64,000 bases of DNA from Ceratothoa steindachneri (taxonomy: Eukaryota > Arthropoda > Malacostraca > Isopoda > Cymothoidae), in contig OZ018321.1 in assembly GCA_963969495.1 (NCBI GenBank), positions 68,089,035 through 68,153,034 of the forward strand, read 5' to 3'. The position numbers and the translations under genes were made by a program. The number at the start of each line of letters is the position of its first letter. Position 1 is the stretch's first letter. Below, one piece after another: positions 1 to 11,499 of this stretch. The notes under the pieces are model-generated. The model was not told the DNA's origin. It saw only the letters and a program-made list of their open reading frames with translations, and searched no databases.

Positions 1-816
1 TCCTGCTTCGTTTATTTAAGAAGCAGTAGCTGATTGCAGATCGTCAGTCACAAATTTTTCAACAATGGAGAAGGTTGAGCACCGCGCAATGATCAAATTT
101 TTACCAAGGAAGGCAAGAATGCAAAAGAGATCCATGAATGCATGGTTGCAGTGTACACCGACACCGCCCCTTCCTATGCAACCATTGCTCGCTGAAATAG
201 AGAGTTTCGCCATGGTCGTGAGTCCCTTGAAGATGATCCCCGCCCAGGATGCCCGTCAGACGTAACCAACGAGAACAATGTGGCCCGTGTGGAGAGGATA
301 ATCCTCAAAAATCGAGGGGTGAAGGTTAAAGAAATCGAGCAAGAACTTGGAATATCACATGGAAGTGTTATCAACATCATCCACGACAATTTTGCCATGA
401 CCAAGGTCTCTGCCCGTTGGGTCCCTAGAAACCTCACGCCCCATGATCGACTTCAACGTCGTCAAAGTCCACAAGGCCAGAGTTGCACAAGCTGCCCTAC
501 GCGAGTGTGGATTCAAGGAGTTCAACCATCCCCCCTACAGTCCAGATCTGTCCCCTAGCGACTACTTTTTATTCCGCCAGCTCAAGGCTGCACTGTGCGG
601 ACGCTGGTTTGGGGAGGATGAAGATGACCAGCTCGCCGTCCAGGAGTAGATTGAACATTAGTTGGGAGCAGTTGGTTGTTGGGAATTCGAAACCTCAGGG
701 ACAAGTGGCTCAAGTGCATTTAAGTCGAGGGTAGTTATATTGAAAAGTAATAAATTACATTTCCTTATATCTCGTTTCCTTATATCCAAATTGCAAAACT
801 TATTGACCGCCCCTCG
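1..816 (+). mobile_element. mariner (DD34D) copy 1, cut by the window edge and internally deleted
   Basis: The right end is readable: a terminal inverted repeat of the form AACTTATTGACCGCCCCTCG ends at 816 and is followed by TA (817-818), the expected mariner target duplication. The same end sequence occurs at the second mariner (24970-26168). The left terminal repeat lies outside the window. The copy is on the plus strand and holds a broken transposase described separately. Identification is firm because both the ends and the coding fragments match copy 2. Confidence 0.85.
65..649 (+). pseudogene. mariner transposase relic with internal deletion
   Basis: The reading starts at the ATG at 65 (MEKVEHRAMIKF) and passes through a mariner paired/HTH DNA-binding region: VERIILKNRG, VKEIEQELGISHGS, then the linker motif WVPRNLTPHD at about 419-448. 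Directly after the linker it jumps to the C-terminal catalytic end: VAQAALRECGFKEF, YSPDLSPSDYFLF, RQLKAALCGRWF. The section carrying the first two catalytic aspartates is missing; only the third (SPSDY) remains. Frameshifts occur near 190 and near 440-480. The intact family is about 340-350 residues, so this copy cannot make active transposase. The gene would have acted by TA-specific cut-and-paste transposition in the nucleus. Confidence 0.85.
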
Positions 817-1639
817 TATGTACTCATGGGTCAGTAATGATCACTTAGAATCTAATTCAAATTTCCTTTGTAATCCTCTAATTATAGCGCATTAAATCGT
901 TTATTTTCGTCTTCTCCTTTGTCTCCCATTTATCGCCAATTATCTTTGTTACTACGTGCCATCTTAGTCCGCCCCGTGTAATGAATTCTAATTAAAGATT
1001 CCTTTGATGGTTAAATTCTCCCAACCGCTTATCAATTTGTTCGCTTTTGCAAATGTCTTCATTTGCCATCCGTCCTTGTATTCTTTGGCAGGTTACCCCT
1101 GAATAGGCCCCATTCATTATATCTTTCATTGCATTCTCCAAATTTCTTAAATAATTTCGCGTCTGGATTGAATTTATGAGTTATTGGGACGACCAAAACC
1201 ACGCAAAGCCAAAGCTGAGGTATTGTCGACACGTAGACAAGAATAAGGGAGCGGAATGGAGCCCAAAGAGAACTTGTTTACGTTAACGGTGATTGCTGCG
1301 CTCTCACTTGCTACATTGCTATCACGTCTCTATGTAGTAAGCTGAGAGGAAGAGGTATAAATATCGTTATTTTATTTATATAAAAGCAATATAGATCGAC
1401 AAATGTTTGGCGGTTCGGAGAATATGTTAAAGGTTGTGGGCGATAATGGCAGGAACTGGGTACTTAGAACTTCGGACCTCTTTTCATTAGTGTTTTATTT
1501 GTGTATTTATTATCTTCAAGTTTGCAGAAATCGATTAAAGAATATCTCACTTCCAAAATAATAACGTAAAATAGCGAACTAGTGATTACCATAGAGATTA
1601 CGGTCTTTTTCTACTATGGCTTATTGATTTCGCAGGTCC
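817..1639. other. Unassigned AT-rich sequence
   Basis: Between the mariner end and the minisatellite I see no open frame with a recognisable motif, no terminal repeat and no tandem structure. Confidence 0.5.
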
Positions 1640-3660
1640 AGGAAGCTGCCTATGGGGATTATGTTGTTTCCTGTCAGTTCTTTAGTGATTGGGCTTTTTT
1701 TAGCACCTGCTTCATTGAGCGCTATGTTTCCCGCAGCTGACTTACAGATACACTATTTCACGCAGCCACCTTTGAGTGCACTATTGTCAACAGCTGCTTT
1801 AGCGAGTGTGCTATTTTCTGCAGCTGTCTTATTGATTGCATTTTTTACCGCAGGTCTTTTATTGATTACAAACATAAAAATAGCTGCTTTATTCAATGTA
1901 AAATTAAAAAGACCTGTTTTAAACTTAATGATATCCTTTATTTCAGCAGCTGACTTAGTGAATGGGATTTTTCCTTCACAGATGAATCACTGATTTTGCT
2001 TAATCAGACTGATGAACGAGTATTTGCTCAAATTTTCGGAGATGCCTTAGTGACTGTTCTCTTTGCCGGAGCTTCTTTACTCAGTGTACCCTTTCCACAC
2101 AGCTGCCTTAGTTAGTGCATTTTTTCCAGTGTTGCCATAAGGATTTCACACTTTTTAATTTCTTATTTCTTTGGACACCAGTTCGTTCACAAGGTGATGT
2201 AGTAATAGTTCTTATATCCGCCCTATTTTTTATGTGATGCGCTCTACTCCGCTGGCTCCTAGTGATTGCTCTCTCACACGAAGCTACCTTCCCATATATT
2301 TACTTTCCAGATAACATCTACTTCCTGATTGCACTGATTCACTTAGCTGCTTTAGGGTTTTTGCTCTTTCCACAACTGGAATAAGGATTGCACCTCTTTC
2401 CTACATATTAACCCTAGTGATTGCATTATTTACCGTTACTGCGTTTGTTATTGCACGATTGACCGGAGATGCCTTATGCCTTGCTCTCATTGTCAGAGAG
2501 GCCTTTGTGATTCTCTTCTTTCCAGTGTTGCCTTATTTAATGTACTCTTTGCCGGAGATAAATTATTCATTCCGCTCTTTTCTGCATAGCTGCTTTAGTA
2601 AGTGCTCTTTTTTCCCGCAAATTAGTTACTGATTGTGCTCTTTTTCACAGTTGCCTTAGTGATTTTGCTTTAAGCTACAGCCTTTCTAGTAATCAAGTTC
2701 TTTCCCGAACAGATGCCTTAGTGATTGGGCTCTTTCTTGTTTCTATCTTCGTCATTTATCTCTTTTCCAAGGCTGCCTTATTCAGTGCGCAGTTACTTGC
2801 TAAGTTTTAGTAATTGAGCTGATTTCAACCGTGTCCTTAATGAATCCCGTCTTTCCGCACTGCTTTTTGAGTGCGTACTTTCCTGCTTCTTCCTTAGGGA
2901 TTGTTCTCATTCCAGGACAAGTTTTTGTGAATAGGCCCTTTACCGCATCTTTCATAGTGAATAAGATCTTTCCTGCTGCTATTTTAGCGATTGATCCCTT
3001 TCCTGGAAGTGCATTATTTACTTCCCTTTTCCTAAGAGGTGTTATAGATTTAGTTCTTTCGCAGTGATTGCTTTCATTTTTGAGGCCGGTTTATAAATTG
3101 TGCTCTTTTCCGTTACTGCCTTATTAATTACGTTCTATCTCTAACTGTCTTAGTGATTGCGCTATATTCTACAGCTGGCTTAGGGTTTGCGCTCTTTTCC
3201 GGAGCTTCATTAGTGAGTGTGATCCTTTCCGCCTATTTGCCTTAGTGGTTAGATTCTTTTCCACTGCTTCGTTAATTACTGCTCTCTGTTATCAAGCTGC
3301 CTTAGTAATTGCGCTATTTACATAACAACTGCTTTAGCAATTGCGCTTTATCAAACTGCTACCTTAGTGATTGCTATGTTCCCCTCACATCTGTAATAAC
3401 ATTCAAACACTTTCAGACACATCTGTCTTATTGATTGCACCCTTTTTCGCTGCTCTCTTAGCGATTGATCTTTCTCACCAAGATACCTTAGTGATTGTGC
3501 TCCTTCCCGTAGGTGCATTATAGATGGCTCTTTTTCCCGCGCAGCTGTCATAGTGATTGCTGTCTATTATGCATCTGACTTAGGGATTTCACTCTTTCTT
3601 CAACTACTTCGTTAATTACTACTCTCTTTTACGGAGCTACCATGGTAATTGTTCCCTATA
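1640..3660. repeat. Degenerate minisatellite, unit about 31 bp
   Basis: A motif close to TTAGTGATTGCGCTCTTTCC followed by GCAGCTGCC recurs through the block. Well-preserved anchors of TTAGTGATT lie at about 2655, 2718, 3302 (as TTAGTAATT), 3364, 3488 and 3550; gaps between neighbours are 62-63 bp, i.e. two units of about 31 bp. This gives roughly 60-65 units over 2 kb, heavily diverged by substitutions and small indels. Apparent reading frames of 60-113 codons inside it are by-products of the repeat: the unit is not a multiple of three and no frame is kept. The block ends in a C-rich run near 3660. Confidence 0.85.
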
Positions 3661-4239
3661 CCCCCCCCTCCTTCAACGCAATCTCTATAATAATTCCCTG
3701 AACAATTTTCCATTAATATAAAAACTTCGTCAACAAAGTTTCTTTAAATAGAATAATTACATGAAAAAACCCTTAATATAATAATTCAATGAATACAATA
3801 ATTGATATAGCATCGCATCGGGAGATTCACAAGTCCTTCTCTCCCTAAATAAGGTGACCTTCTCTGTCTATCCCATACATTGTTTTATATTGCTGAGACG
3901 CTGAAAACCAACGAGGGCATTGTCATAAAAAATGAGGAATATAGACTCGTGAAGAAAATGTGTGAAATGTACATGTTTAGAGATTTTGGGTGGGGGAGTG
4001 GGGCAAGGAGGGCGTGCAAATTTTTAATCAATTTTAAAAATAATATAATCAAATTTGGGGGAAGTGATTGGTTTTATGGATTATAGAGGTCTGTTGAGCA
4101 GCCACTATCGAGGGCACGGCTACCGCAAAAACAACAACCTCCAAAATATCAATAATTTAATATATGTTAAACAAGACAAAAAGAAATATGATGAAAATTA
4201 AGAAATAAATAAAAGAATAGCTCTTCCAGGTGTCCCAGC
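3661..4239. other. Unassigned AT-rich sequence
   Basis: No recognisable coding motif, repeat or terminal structure was seen. A 68-codon open frame at 3880-4086 has no family resemblance I can name. Confidence 0.4.
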
Positions 4240-4597
4240 AAAGGCACAATCAAGTACAACACTAGGGACACGCTCAGGAGCCCCAGCGGGAAGCCAGCCA
4301 TTAAAACAATCAAATAGTATGGAGGGGCCCCATCTCCCCTCAAGAACTCTTTTACGTGACAGACTGGCACCTCGGTTTGGGAAAAGGACCAGAGACCACC
4401 GACGTCCTGGTACCGCATCAGGGACCGCACTTGCAGCTCACCCGGACGAAGCCAGACAAGAGAGAGTGAGACTGAGCAGAGAATACTTATGGAGAGCACG
4501 GACACCATCTCACCAGAGATTATTTACTAAAGACTAAGAGCGAAAACCCCCGAGAGCATCCGCATCAGAATTCACCGTAAATAAAGTCGTAAAGATG
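4240..4597. other. GC-richer island of unknown origin
   Basis: Base composition changes sharply here compared with both flanks. Open frames on both strands (113 codons minus, 72 codons plus) overlap across it but show no motif I recognise. It may be a fragment of an LTR or of another repeat; GGTGTCCC and GGGACAC form a short inverted pair near 4230-4280. It ends where the Tc1-like sequence begins. Confidence 0.3.
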
Positions 4598-4777
4598 GGA
4601 GAAGTTAATATTTGATGTTTCCTACTTTTGCTTGTATAACCGCTTTAATGCGTTTTGCATATTGTGCATAAGTGACTGTGCAATCTTTTGCTATTCAATG
4701 TGTGATAATAACGTTTATTTCTATTTTTTCAGTGATTATCTTATTGTTAACTTACAAGTGTTAGTCTTTGGTTAAAA

Positions 4778-6000
4778 ATGTCTTCAACGAAACAGATTCC
4801 TGAAACTCAAAGAGCTCAAAGAATTGCATTGTCCAGAGAATTGAAATTGCAAGAAAATTAAAATGCTTGAGAAACGGTTTTCAAACGACCATTAAAAGGT
4901 ACATTGAAACCAATTCTTTAAAAATCCGTGATGGTCAAGGTCGCAAAAGGTGTACAACTCCGAGGAAAGAGAGGTTCCTGAAAAGGATATCTCTGGTCGC
5001 TAGGGAAAAAATCCTCTTCTGATGGAGCTGCAGAGTTTTGAGCGCCAACAAACAAAGAGATATGAAGACGCACAGTGAAAAGAAGCTTATTAGAACCTGG
5101 GCTCAAAGGATGTAAGGCGATGAAGAAACCGTAGCTGTCTCAGTTGAACAAACGAAGCGAATGTCTTGGGCAAAAGAGCATGAAGATTGGACTGATGATG
5201 ATTGAGCTAAACTTGTTTACCCTGATGAAAGCAACTTTGAGGTAAGTTCTCCTCATTAGTTTATACCAATTTCTTACGCTTCTACATATTTTTATTGGAT
5301 ACTAAATATGATCAGTAAAATTTATATTTCTACCCAGACATTTGTAACTCCTGGGGCTGATTATGTTCGTCGAAGAGTTGGGGAAGCTTATGATCCGAGA
5401 TGTGTTGTCCCAACAGTCAAATTTGGAGGTTGCAGTGTAATGGTTTTTGGGCTGCATGTTGTCTTGAGGTCCAGGATTGTTGCTCACTCGTGATGGCAGA
5501 ATGAATTCCAACACATACACCAGCCTGTTAAACCATTTTTATCAACCTTCCTGAGGTTTAAATTTCCAATGATGACATACCAGATGGTGAAATCTTCCAA
5601 CAAGAAAATGAACCATGCCACACATCTAGAGTCTCAAAGGTTTGATTTGAAAAAAAGGGCAACGTTGATGAAATGGACCCTTTCAATCTCCAGGCCTCAA
5701 CTTCATTGAACATTTGTGGTCACATTTTGTTACAAAAGTGAAGGTGAACAAATGTTCCTCAAAAAGTGACGTAAAAGCCAAAATTCATGAAGAATGGCAG
5801 AAAATTGAGCTAACCACCTGTGCCAACTTAGTCTCAAGTATACAGAAAACGCATAAAAGTGGTTATAAAAGCAAAAAGAGGTCACATCAAATATTAATTA
5901 TTGATAGAATATACGCAAAAATTTATTTGTAGTATGCCAAGTATGAAATAAATGAGTTTCAATCATATTCTTCGCTTTTTCATTTTGGCCAAGGCTGTAT
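4778..6000 (+). pseudogene. Tc1-like (DD34E) transposase relic with an intron-like segment
   Basis: The reading starts at ATG 4778 (MSSTKQIPETQRAQRIALSR). HTH-region fragments follow, then DWTDDD and the first catalytic motif YPDESNFE ending at 5241. The protein resumes in the same phase at 5338 with TFVTPGADYVRRRVGEAY and CSVMVFG, a typical Tc1 core. Between them lies a GT-AG segment of 96 bp. The second motif is altered (QQENEPCHT, with E where the catalytic D is expected). The third region is frameshifted near 5695 but keeps the glutamate (LNFIEHLW). Spacing between the last two acidic positions is close to 34. A right-end repeat (TTTGGCCAAGGCTGTAT) lies at about 5984-6000; I could not find its left partner. 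Several in-frame stops make it inactive. Confidence 0.75.
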
Positions 6001-6485
6001 ATATTCAGTGATATTTTTACATTTATTCAAATCATAAGCTTTATTCTCCTTCCAGCCATAAAAATAATATCAATCTGAAATTAATAAAATTTTCTCAACT
6101 TACAAACCTTCCTAATTTCATATGCAAAACTTTCAAATTATGGAAAATAAGTTAAATTTGAATACCGAGTTGTAGGTTCACGGTTTGTTTCTATGTAAGC
6201 AGAATCAAATAAAATTCATTTGCCTGAGTCTGTTTATACACGTGTGAAGTTGTAAACCAAAAGTAAGAAAACATTGTTCGAGTATGATGTTCTAATCCGT
6301 CGTGTGCGGCTGGATAAAATTCAAATTCGAGTATTTATGAATTATCTTGAATGATAGTGGAATGGATGTGTTGGTCTATGAGAAAAATAACCGGAGAGTT
6401 TGTGGGGTGTACAAAGTGTCAACAAATGCTAAGATTTGAGACTACATTTTGCATAAGAACATAAAAAAGAAGTCAGAAAAAGGAT
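6001..6485. other. Unassigned AT-rich sequence
   Basis: No motif, repeat or open frame I can support. Confidence 0.4.
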
Positions 6486-6587
6486 AATAAAATGCCTATA
6501 CGGAGCAACTTCTTTTCCCCTCATCACGTTCAGTCCCACCTAGCAACCTCATCTATAAATATATCCAGTCTATTTTTAAAACTGTGC

Positions 6588-7700
6588 CGCCCAAATGGCA
6601 AGGTGGAGCCAACGAGGAACCTCACAAATAAGCATTCTGTTGGCCCTATAAAATTTTTAATTTAGGCAAACATTTTGAACATTAAAATAATATACCATGT
6701 TGTATCAATGAACTAATGTCGAACAAAGCAAAATACTTGTTAGTAATGCTAAACTGCAATTTAATGTATTAAGAAAAAAAAACAGAAAATATTGTATGGA
6801 TGCAAGCCAAATCGTCGGAGTACCCACACGGATGCACAACCATACACACATGAGAAATTAGATGTGAGCTGAAAAAGTCTGAAAAGTCTGATTTGACCAG
6901 CCAGAATTTACGTAAACCGGTGAAACGGTGGAATCAATCTTGCTATGAATGCTGACCTAATAAATCCAAAGGAGGCTAAGTGCAAATATACCCCAAATAC
7001 ATACGTGTCCACACTAAACACGCACAACCCTTTGACTCCGCCCAGCAGTCGTAACAAAAAATAACGAACAAACTTTGACCCGATAGGCTCCACCACGGAT
7101 TCAAATTATGAGAAGAGAAGTCACGCCCCATTAATGGTTGCAATATAAATAAACGGAAAAAAACACTCCTGTCATAATTCATAATTCTCGATTCTCGTTT
7201 CTGACTTGTTCATTAGTAACATTATTATTCCTCGCGTCACGAGTCCGTTCTTCGTCCTTGATCCATCCGTTTCTAGCCCCAACAATCTGACGCGGAATGA
7301 ACCTTATACGAAACACAGAAACTTAACACTGATAGCCAAAGACTCGACAATTTTACTTGCTCGAAGTGAAGTTGTCATAAGCCGAGATTAAAGCCTACCA
7401 AAACTCAATTTTCTTCCGAGTCATTCCTTCTACCAAGCGTTTACTAACTTACCATTTCAACCTAACCTACGAGCCGATTATCCGTTTTGGGAACATTTGG
7501 AGTCAGACAAAACACGATGTTGAAACCTTAACCTCCTTTACCGACACCAACACTCTGGTAACCCGTAGTCACCTAAAGGTAGTGACCACCTTCTGTAAGC
7601 AAGTAACCAATCGGCATACTACCATAAACTGGTAACCTATAACTTACTCTTATAAGCAGGTGATGAACCCCTATAAAACTCTTCCGAAAGGAAGTTTCTA
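6588..7700. mobile_element. Probable second insertion in the LINE (LTR-like?)
   Basis: The LINE reading stops at about 7700 (just after NDWNS) and its last 25-30 residues reappear at 6500-6590. About 1.1 kb of unrelated sequence lies between. The insert holds a TATA-like TATAAATAAA at about 7151-7160 and is GC-richer than its surroundings. Clear TG...CA ends and a target duplication were not found, so its identity as an LTR is a guess. Confidence 0.35.
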
Positions 7701-8149
7701 TCACATTACCAATCAGCTATTCCAGTCATTTACCACCCATTTGTAAGCCAATTTCTATCAATCTTTTTCCTGAACTCAAACTTGTCCAGCTTAAACCTCT
7801 TTGCTACGTGTCTTATCCTGCTCGCTAAAAATAAGAACCTTACTTATGTCTCCCCTATTGTAACCTTTAACCCACTTCAAGTCTTCAATCAAGTCCCCGC
7901 TTGAACTCTTCGTCATTCTAACGTATGTAGATTTAGTCTCCTAAGAATCTTCTCATTAGGTACGCTCCTCCACCCATGAATAATCTTAGTCATCCTTTTG
8001 AGCACAGACTGAGGCAAGGAAAGATCCATTCTAAAATATGGGGACTAAAATTACACCGGATTGTCAAAATGATACCTAACTAATGCCTATGAACATTTTC
8101 ATAATGGTATCCTCACTCCTATTACATACACTGTTCTCAATACACCCAA

Positions 8150-9149
8150 TGTGGAAGTATAAGGAGAGGGAATAGGAAATCATCCCCCGGCTGCCTTTCC
8201 CAGTTCGCTGTTGACCGCTCAAAATTGGTCTTCCGTATATACTGCGAAAATTAGAACAATGAAAAGACCATTAACGGGGCATCGCGACTTCTCGCTATGG
8301 AACCGTAGCGCGACCCAAGGCCAATAAGGAAGTCTGTTAGCGATGAATCTCTCTCCCCGTCTAGATATAGTAGTTTTAGAGTATATATTCGAGACTTCGG
8401 AGTTCACAGGCAGATTGTGTCTGAAGCTGCCGTCCAGTACTTTAGCCGTAACGTCTTCGTTAGTCGAGAAGGAATCGACTATATTCTCGTCCAGAGAAGA
8501 ATTGAGTGATTATCAAAGAGCCAAGGAAGAACTAGTCGCCAGTCAGTGTTGTTCGTGGACATAATTTTAGGCGCGCTTCAACCCTTCTTACCACGTCTTC
8601 TGATTTTAAGGAGAGGGAAAGCCATTCCCGAAGCATCCTCCGTTTGCCTCTTAATGATAAGAGACCCCCATCTTCAATCTCTCGAAGTTGGATTGAGCGT
8701 CCCGTGAGACGCCCACCAGTTCAAGGTCGAAATTACCTCCCTGGCCCTACTCGCCACACATCAAGGTAAAAGGGATTTAACCCCAGCTTCGTCACGCTCC
8801 TCCCACCTTTCCCACCTCGAACATCAAGGATCCCCTTTGCTCTAGAACTTGCATAATTGTAAAATCATTTTTTAATTAATTATCCTTCGGTTCAAACTTA
8901 ATTGATAGTGTTAATCATCTTAGCCGTGAACCGTCAATACTTAACTACATTGAGATTTAACTTGCATTATTTGTATATGTAATCTTTAGTCCTATTAAAG
9001 TATATTTAGGTAGCCATGTTTGAATATCCCTTGGCCTAACAACTGTGTATTTAAAGCACTTTTAAAGCCATCCCCAGGTGGAACCTTAATTTTGGTCGGC
9101 CATTAGGCCAGTATGCTCATAACTGCGTACACTTGATCATACCACGACA
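8150..9149. mobile_element. Solo-LTR-like insertion inside the CR1-like LINE
   Basis: The LINE protein breaks between ARNRANGVL (right side) and the C-IENSV segment (left side), and the intervening 1000 bp read as no LINE. The insert begins TGTGGAAGT and ends ACCACGACA, so both ends have TG...CA form with short matching terminal bases (TGTGG / TGTCG in reverse complement). The interior is GC-richer, with TATA-like sequences near 8231 and 8382. The flanks CCCAA and CTCTA match only loosely as a 5-bp duplication. No protease, RT or integrase fragments are inside, so a solo LTR left by recombination is the simplest reading. Confidence 0.6.
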
Positions 9150-10760
9150 CTCTAATACTCCATTAGCTCTATTCCTAGCAGTTATGCACCACTTTCTAGG
9201 CCAGGGGTGTAATCATACCAGGACACCCAATTCTCTTTCCGATTCCGAGCTTCCTAAAACTTAACCATTTTTTTTATACTGATTCAGTTTCTTACTTACT
9301 TATACTAAGGTACATTACACTTGCCTATGTTAAATTCCATCTTCCATTTCTCTGCCCATTTGGATAGTATAGACTATAGTTAATTCATTTTATAATACCA
9401 CAACATAAGAGTCAGACCTTATATACCTACCGAACTTAGGATCATCGGCAAACTTGCTCAGTTTACTTCTTTTACTTAAGTCTATGTAGATCATAAATAT
9501 AAATCAAGAACAACCACTACTTCAATACTCACCTATCATAAACCAAACTGGTAACATTCACCCAATCAGATTTAATCCTATCTATACTTACTCTTTGCTG
9601 TCTGACACTAAGCCACGAATGAATCCACCTAAAAATAATTCCATCGTTTGCATGTGCTTTAACTTTATTCCAAATTTCTAAGTGTGGCAATTTGTCAAAG
9701 ACCTAAATAAAGTACAAATAAACAATATCGTAATTATCATCTATACCGGCAGCATCTTACACCAATTGACAAAAATAAAGTAAACTAGTAAAACACAATT
9801 TGGCCCTCTAAAGCCGTTTAGACATTCTTTAATCAATACATATATGTTTATCGAAGTGACCACTAAAAGATTTCTCTTTTTTAGATTCCATCATTTCCCC
9901 AATTACCGACAACTCACTGGTCTATTATTAGACATATTTCTCTTATCCTCCTTTATAAATATAACGATCACATTAGCCTTCTTTCATGCTGTTGGTACAA
10001 TGCTAGTCTCTAACGATTTTCTAAATATACATGATAGAGGCTCACCTAAAACATCTCTTTAAAATACTAGGAAAAATCTCATCAGGGCCCCCTGATTTAC
10101 TTAATTTAATTCTAATTATTTCTTCCGAGACAATTTCATTTGCAATTAAAATATCTTATAATTTCTATTCCTCTTTACCCCTAAAGGTCAAGGTTCTCTC
10201 AAGTACAATTAGAGTAGCCAAGTGTGTAAATACTGAAAAAAAATATCTAGCATCCTAGCCATAGCATCATTATCACTCAATAACTTTCCATCTGTAGATT
10301 TAAGTGGCCCTATTTTATATCTTGTATTTATTCTATATAAGTAATTGAAAGAAACATTTGGGATCTTTTTTTCCTTATTTGCTCCTTTACTTTCATAATT
10401 TCTCTTTGTCACCCTAATTAACATTTTAATGTCCTTAGTTACCTCAATATTTCTATACCTTAATTGACTCTACCATTTTTCATTTCCTTATAAATGCCCA
10501 TTTTTAATGGAAATATAATTTTTAATTTATATGAAAATCCATTTAGGGTGGATAGACTTGCCTCGATTCTCCCTATATGGAATTTTCATATTCTGTCCAT
10601 CAATTAATTGCTTAATCATTGTCTCATATTCCTTATCTACACTATTCCTCTCTTCTTGAGGGTTATATTGCTCCTCCACTGATCCCAAGCGACATCTCAT
10701 TACCTGACCTGACCTCGCTCGTCTCCAGGTATCTCCTTAGACCACTATAATCTGCTTTTC

Positions 10761-11499
10761 TAAAGTGTGAGATTTAACCTTTATTTCTTTTACTGAAAAT
10801 AACCCGGTCCTAAAGTTGTGTTGATATCAGACTATTGAGTAAAAGAGGTAAGGATTAAAAGTGTGGCCATATTGATTTGAATAAATATTGGTCGTAAGGA
10901 GAATAAAAGCTTGAGGAAACTGAGTAAAAGCTATATGTTGGCTAAAAAAGAGAATTAAATGATATTGTAACCGAGAATATTTAGAGCAATTACGGCAATT
11001 TATGCTAAATCTATGTTAGTTGACTTTTAAAGAAAATACTTTACCGTCGAAAAAGATCAGAACACCTGTATTTCTATGACAATATCTTCCATAAATTTTG
11101 CCATGCAAAATCCAAGGTTAGCAAATCAGGTATAGAGTGCTCTATAACTAAACCTACGTATGGGTAAAGTTATGCAAATTTAGATGAATAAAAGTAATTA
11201 ATAGATAAAATGAAGTGTCCAAACTGATCTGGATAGCAAAAACAAATTTGTATTGAAATATAATAATTAAATTATCAGTGTAAAATATTTTTATAAGTTA
11301 TAAGTAATTATTATTAGTGGGGAGGTCTATATTCTCGATGATGATTTGAGATCTCTTGCCTCAGGAACGAACAAACCTTTGACATTACTCCACCTATGTA
11401 AATCTTATCCTTTAATCTTGTAAAATTTCCCAGTTATTGAGCTGTTTTCGGATTACTCGCTCTAGACCTTTATCTGAGTGTTTTCCAAACATTTTATCA
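10761..11499. other. Unassigned AT-rich sequence
   Basis: No motif or repeat was recognised; the stretch upstream of the LINE RT may include its 5' part, but I cannot read it. Confidence 0.35.

Larger units (their letters stand above)
6490..10760 (-). pseudogene. CR1-like LINE reverse transcriptase relic, split by insertions
   Basis: Read on the minus strand from about 10760 down. Segments in order: region before the RT (VTKRNYESKGANKEKKIPNV, IGPLKSTDGKLLSDNDAMAR at 10209-10424); RT core (KKANVIVIF, NNRPVS, then at about 9570-9740 DIVYLYFI, FRWIHSWLSVRQQRV, GIKSDWVNVTS in decayed form); the catalytic region FADDPKFG near 9430-9450; thumb (SESERELGVLV at about 9210-9270; ARNRANGVL at about 9155-9185); then, beyond an inserted LTR-like element, CIENSVCNRSEDTIMK (8090-8149), RRVRGDLIE and KGYNRGDISKVL (about 7850-7900). 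A C-terminal tail resembling FKNRLDIFIDEVARWD lies at 6500-6590, past a second insert. It would copy RNA into DNA at nicked target sites. Many stops and frameshifts make it a dead copy. Confidence 0.75.

Noticed and set aside
2005..2040. Hammerhead ribozyme core (CTGATGA)
   Set aside because: The CTGATGA is not followed by a proper stem II and GAAA; no paired stems I and III.
1652..3067. Hydrophobic frames of 71-113 codons that resemble membrane proteins
   Set aside because: They lie in the 31-bp minisatellite; T-rich units give Leu/Phe/Ile-rich translations, and the unit is not a multiple of three.
4167..4537. Overlapping frames on both strands in the GC-rich island
   Set aside because: No motif in either; long frames on both strands are expected from the raised GC content.
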